This document shows positions 7,063-7,177 of a DNA stretch of 7,177 bases, one piece after another. The position numbers and the translations under genes are program-made. The stretch comes from Bacteroidales bacterium (GTDB lineage: Bacteria; Bacteroidota; Bacteroidia; Bacteroidales; UBA12077). The stretch covers positions 1 to 7,177 of the forward strand of contig DMBU01000152.1 of NCBI GenBank assembly GCA_003446015.1. The letters are read 5' to 3'. How positions within the stretch are numbered: position 1 is the first letter of the stretch; every line of letters begins with the position of its first letter. Under the pieces are notes generated by a model, which was not told the origin of the DNA, ran no database searches, and was given only the letters and a program-made list of their open reading frames with translations.

Positions 7063-7098
7063 ATGTTAATAGGTGCGTAAAAAGCGAATTCGTAGTAT

Positions 7099-7132
7099 TT
7101 GCTATTATAAACCAACTTTTTTCCTAATTTTG
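7099..7132 (+). promoter_or_regulatory. Bacteroidota-type promoter for the next gene
   Basis: TAATTTTG at 7125-7132 matches the -7 consensus TAnnTTTG. TTG at 7099-7101 could be the -33 box, although the 23-base spacer is at the long end. A start near 7139 would leave a short leader of about 18 nt before the ATG at 7157, common in this phylum. Confidence 0.55.
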
Positions 7133-7156
7133 TCAGCGTTCTAGAAAAACCCATCG

Positions 7157-7177
7157 ATGAGTATTATCCAAACAGCA
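7157..7177 (+). CDS. Start of an unidentified gene (partial)
   Basis: An ATG at 7157 opens a frame reading MSIIQTA to the window edge. It is supported only by its position 24 bp after a good -7 promoter box. It appears to have its own promoter, so it need not belong to the two-component operon. Seven residues are not enough to identify it. Confidence 0.5.

Noticed and set aside
7007..7070. Terminator after the response regulator gene
   Set aside because: The only hairpin (7037-7062) has a 6-bp stem, a 14-nt loop and no U tract, so I list it as an inverted repeat rather than a terminator.
1..7177. CRISPR arrays, insertion sequences, tRNA or rRNA genes
   Set aside because: No regularly spaced direct repeats, transposase-like frames, terminal repeats or RNA-gene features were seen on either strand.

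Overview
The window reads as chromosome from a member of the Bacteroidota, most likely a flavobacterium-like relative. It is very AT-rich. Most starts lack a Shine-Dalgarno sequence. The clearest promoters fit the Bacteroidota pattern TTG-N(about 19)-TAnnTTTG, and the domain repertoire (secreted small proteins, propeller-type sensor kinases) fits that phylum. This placement is inferred from style, not from a marker gene.

Layout. At the left edge is the probable tail of a plus-strand gene, followed by a strong hairpin terminator at 150-186 that can serve both strands. Three minus-strand genes come next and look like one transcription unit, read from 1918 down to 223: a 71-residue double zinc ribbon, a 243-residue exported protein with a cysteine-free, redoxin-like C-terminus, and a 213-residue exported protein with a lipocalin-like LxGxW motif. 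A 155-bp divergent intergenic region (1919-2073) holds a good plus-strand promoter, a weaker minus-strand one, and a 12-bp perfect palindrome shared by both.

The plus strand then carries a two-component pair with a 26-bp gene overlap. The first gene encodes a 1187-residue sensor kinase. Its long exported part has Reg_prop-like propeller sequence, seven evenly spaced DxDxDGxxD (FG-GAP/VCBS) repeats and a UnbV/ASPIC domain. Three membrane helices and a cytoplasmic kinase with an unusual His-Gly phosphoacceptor candidate follow. The second gene encodes a complete NtrC-type response regulator (receiver, sigma-54 AAA+ with intact GAFTGA, Fis-type HTH). After it are 150 bp with an inverted repeat, a weak sigma-54-like element and a good sigma-A-type promoter leading into the first seven codons of another gene.

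Working model (inference): the periplasmic integrin-like/ASPIC sensor detects something at the envelope, such as a ligand, glycan, protein or calcium, and signals through the NtrC-type regulator to sigma-54 promoters. The divergent envelope-protein and zinc-ribbon cluster shares a control region with it and is a candidate partner. The sensor architecture is the most novel thing here.
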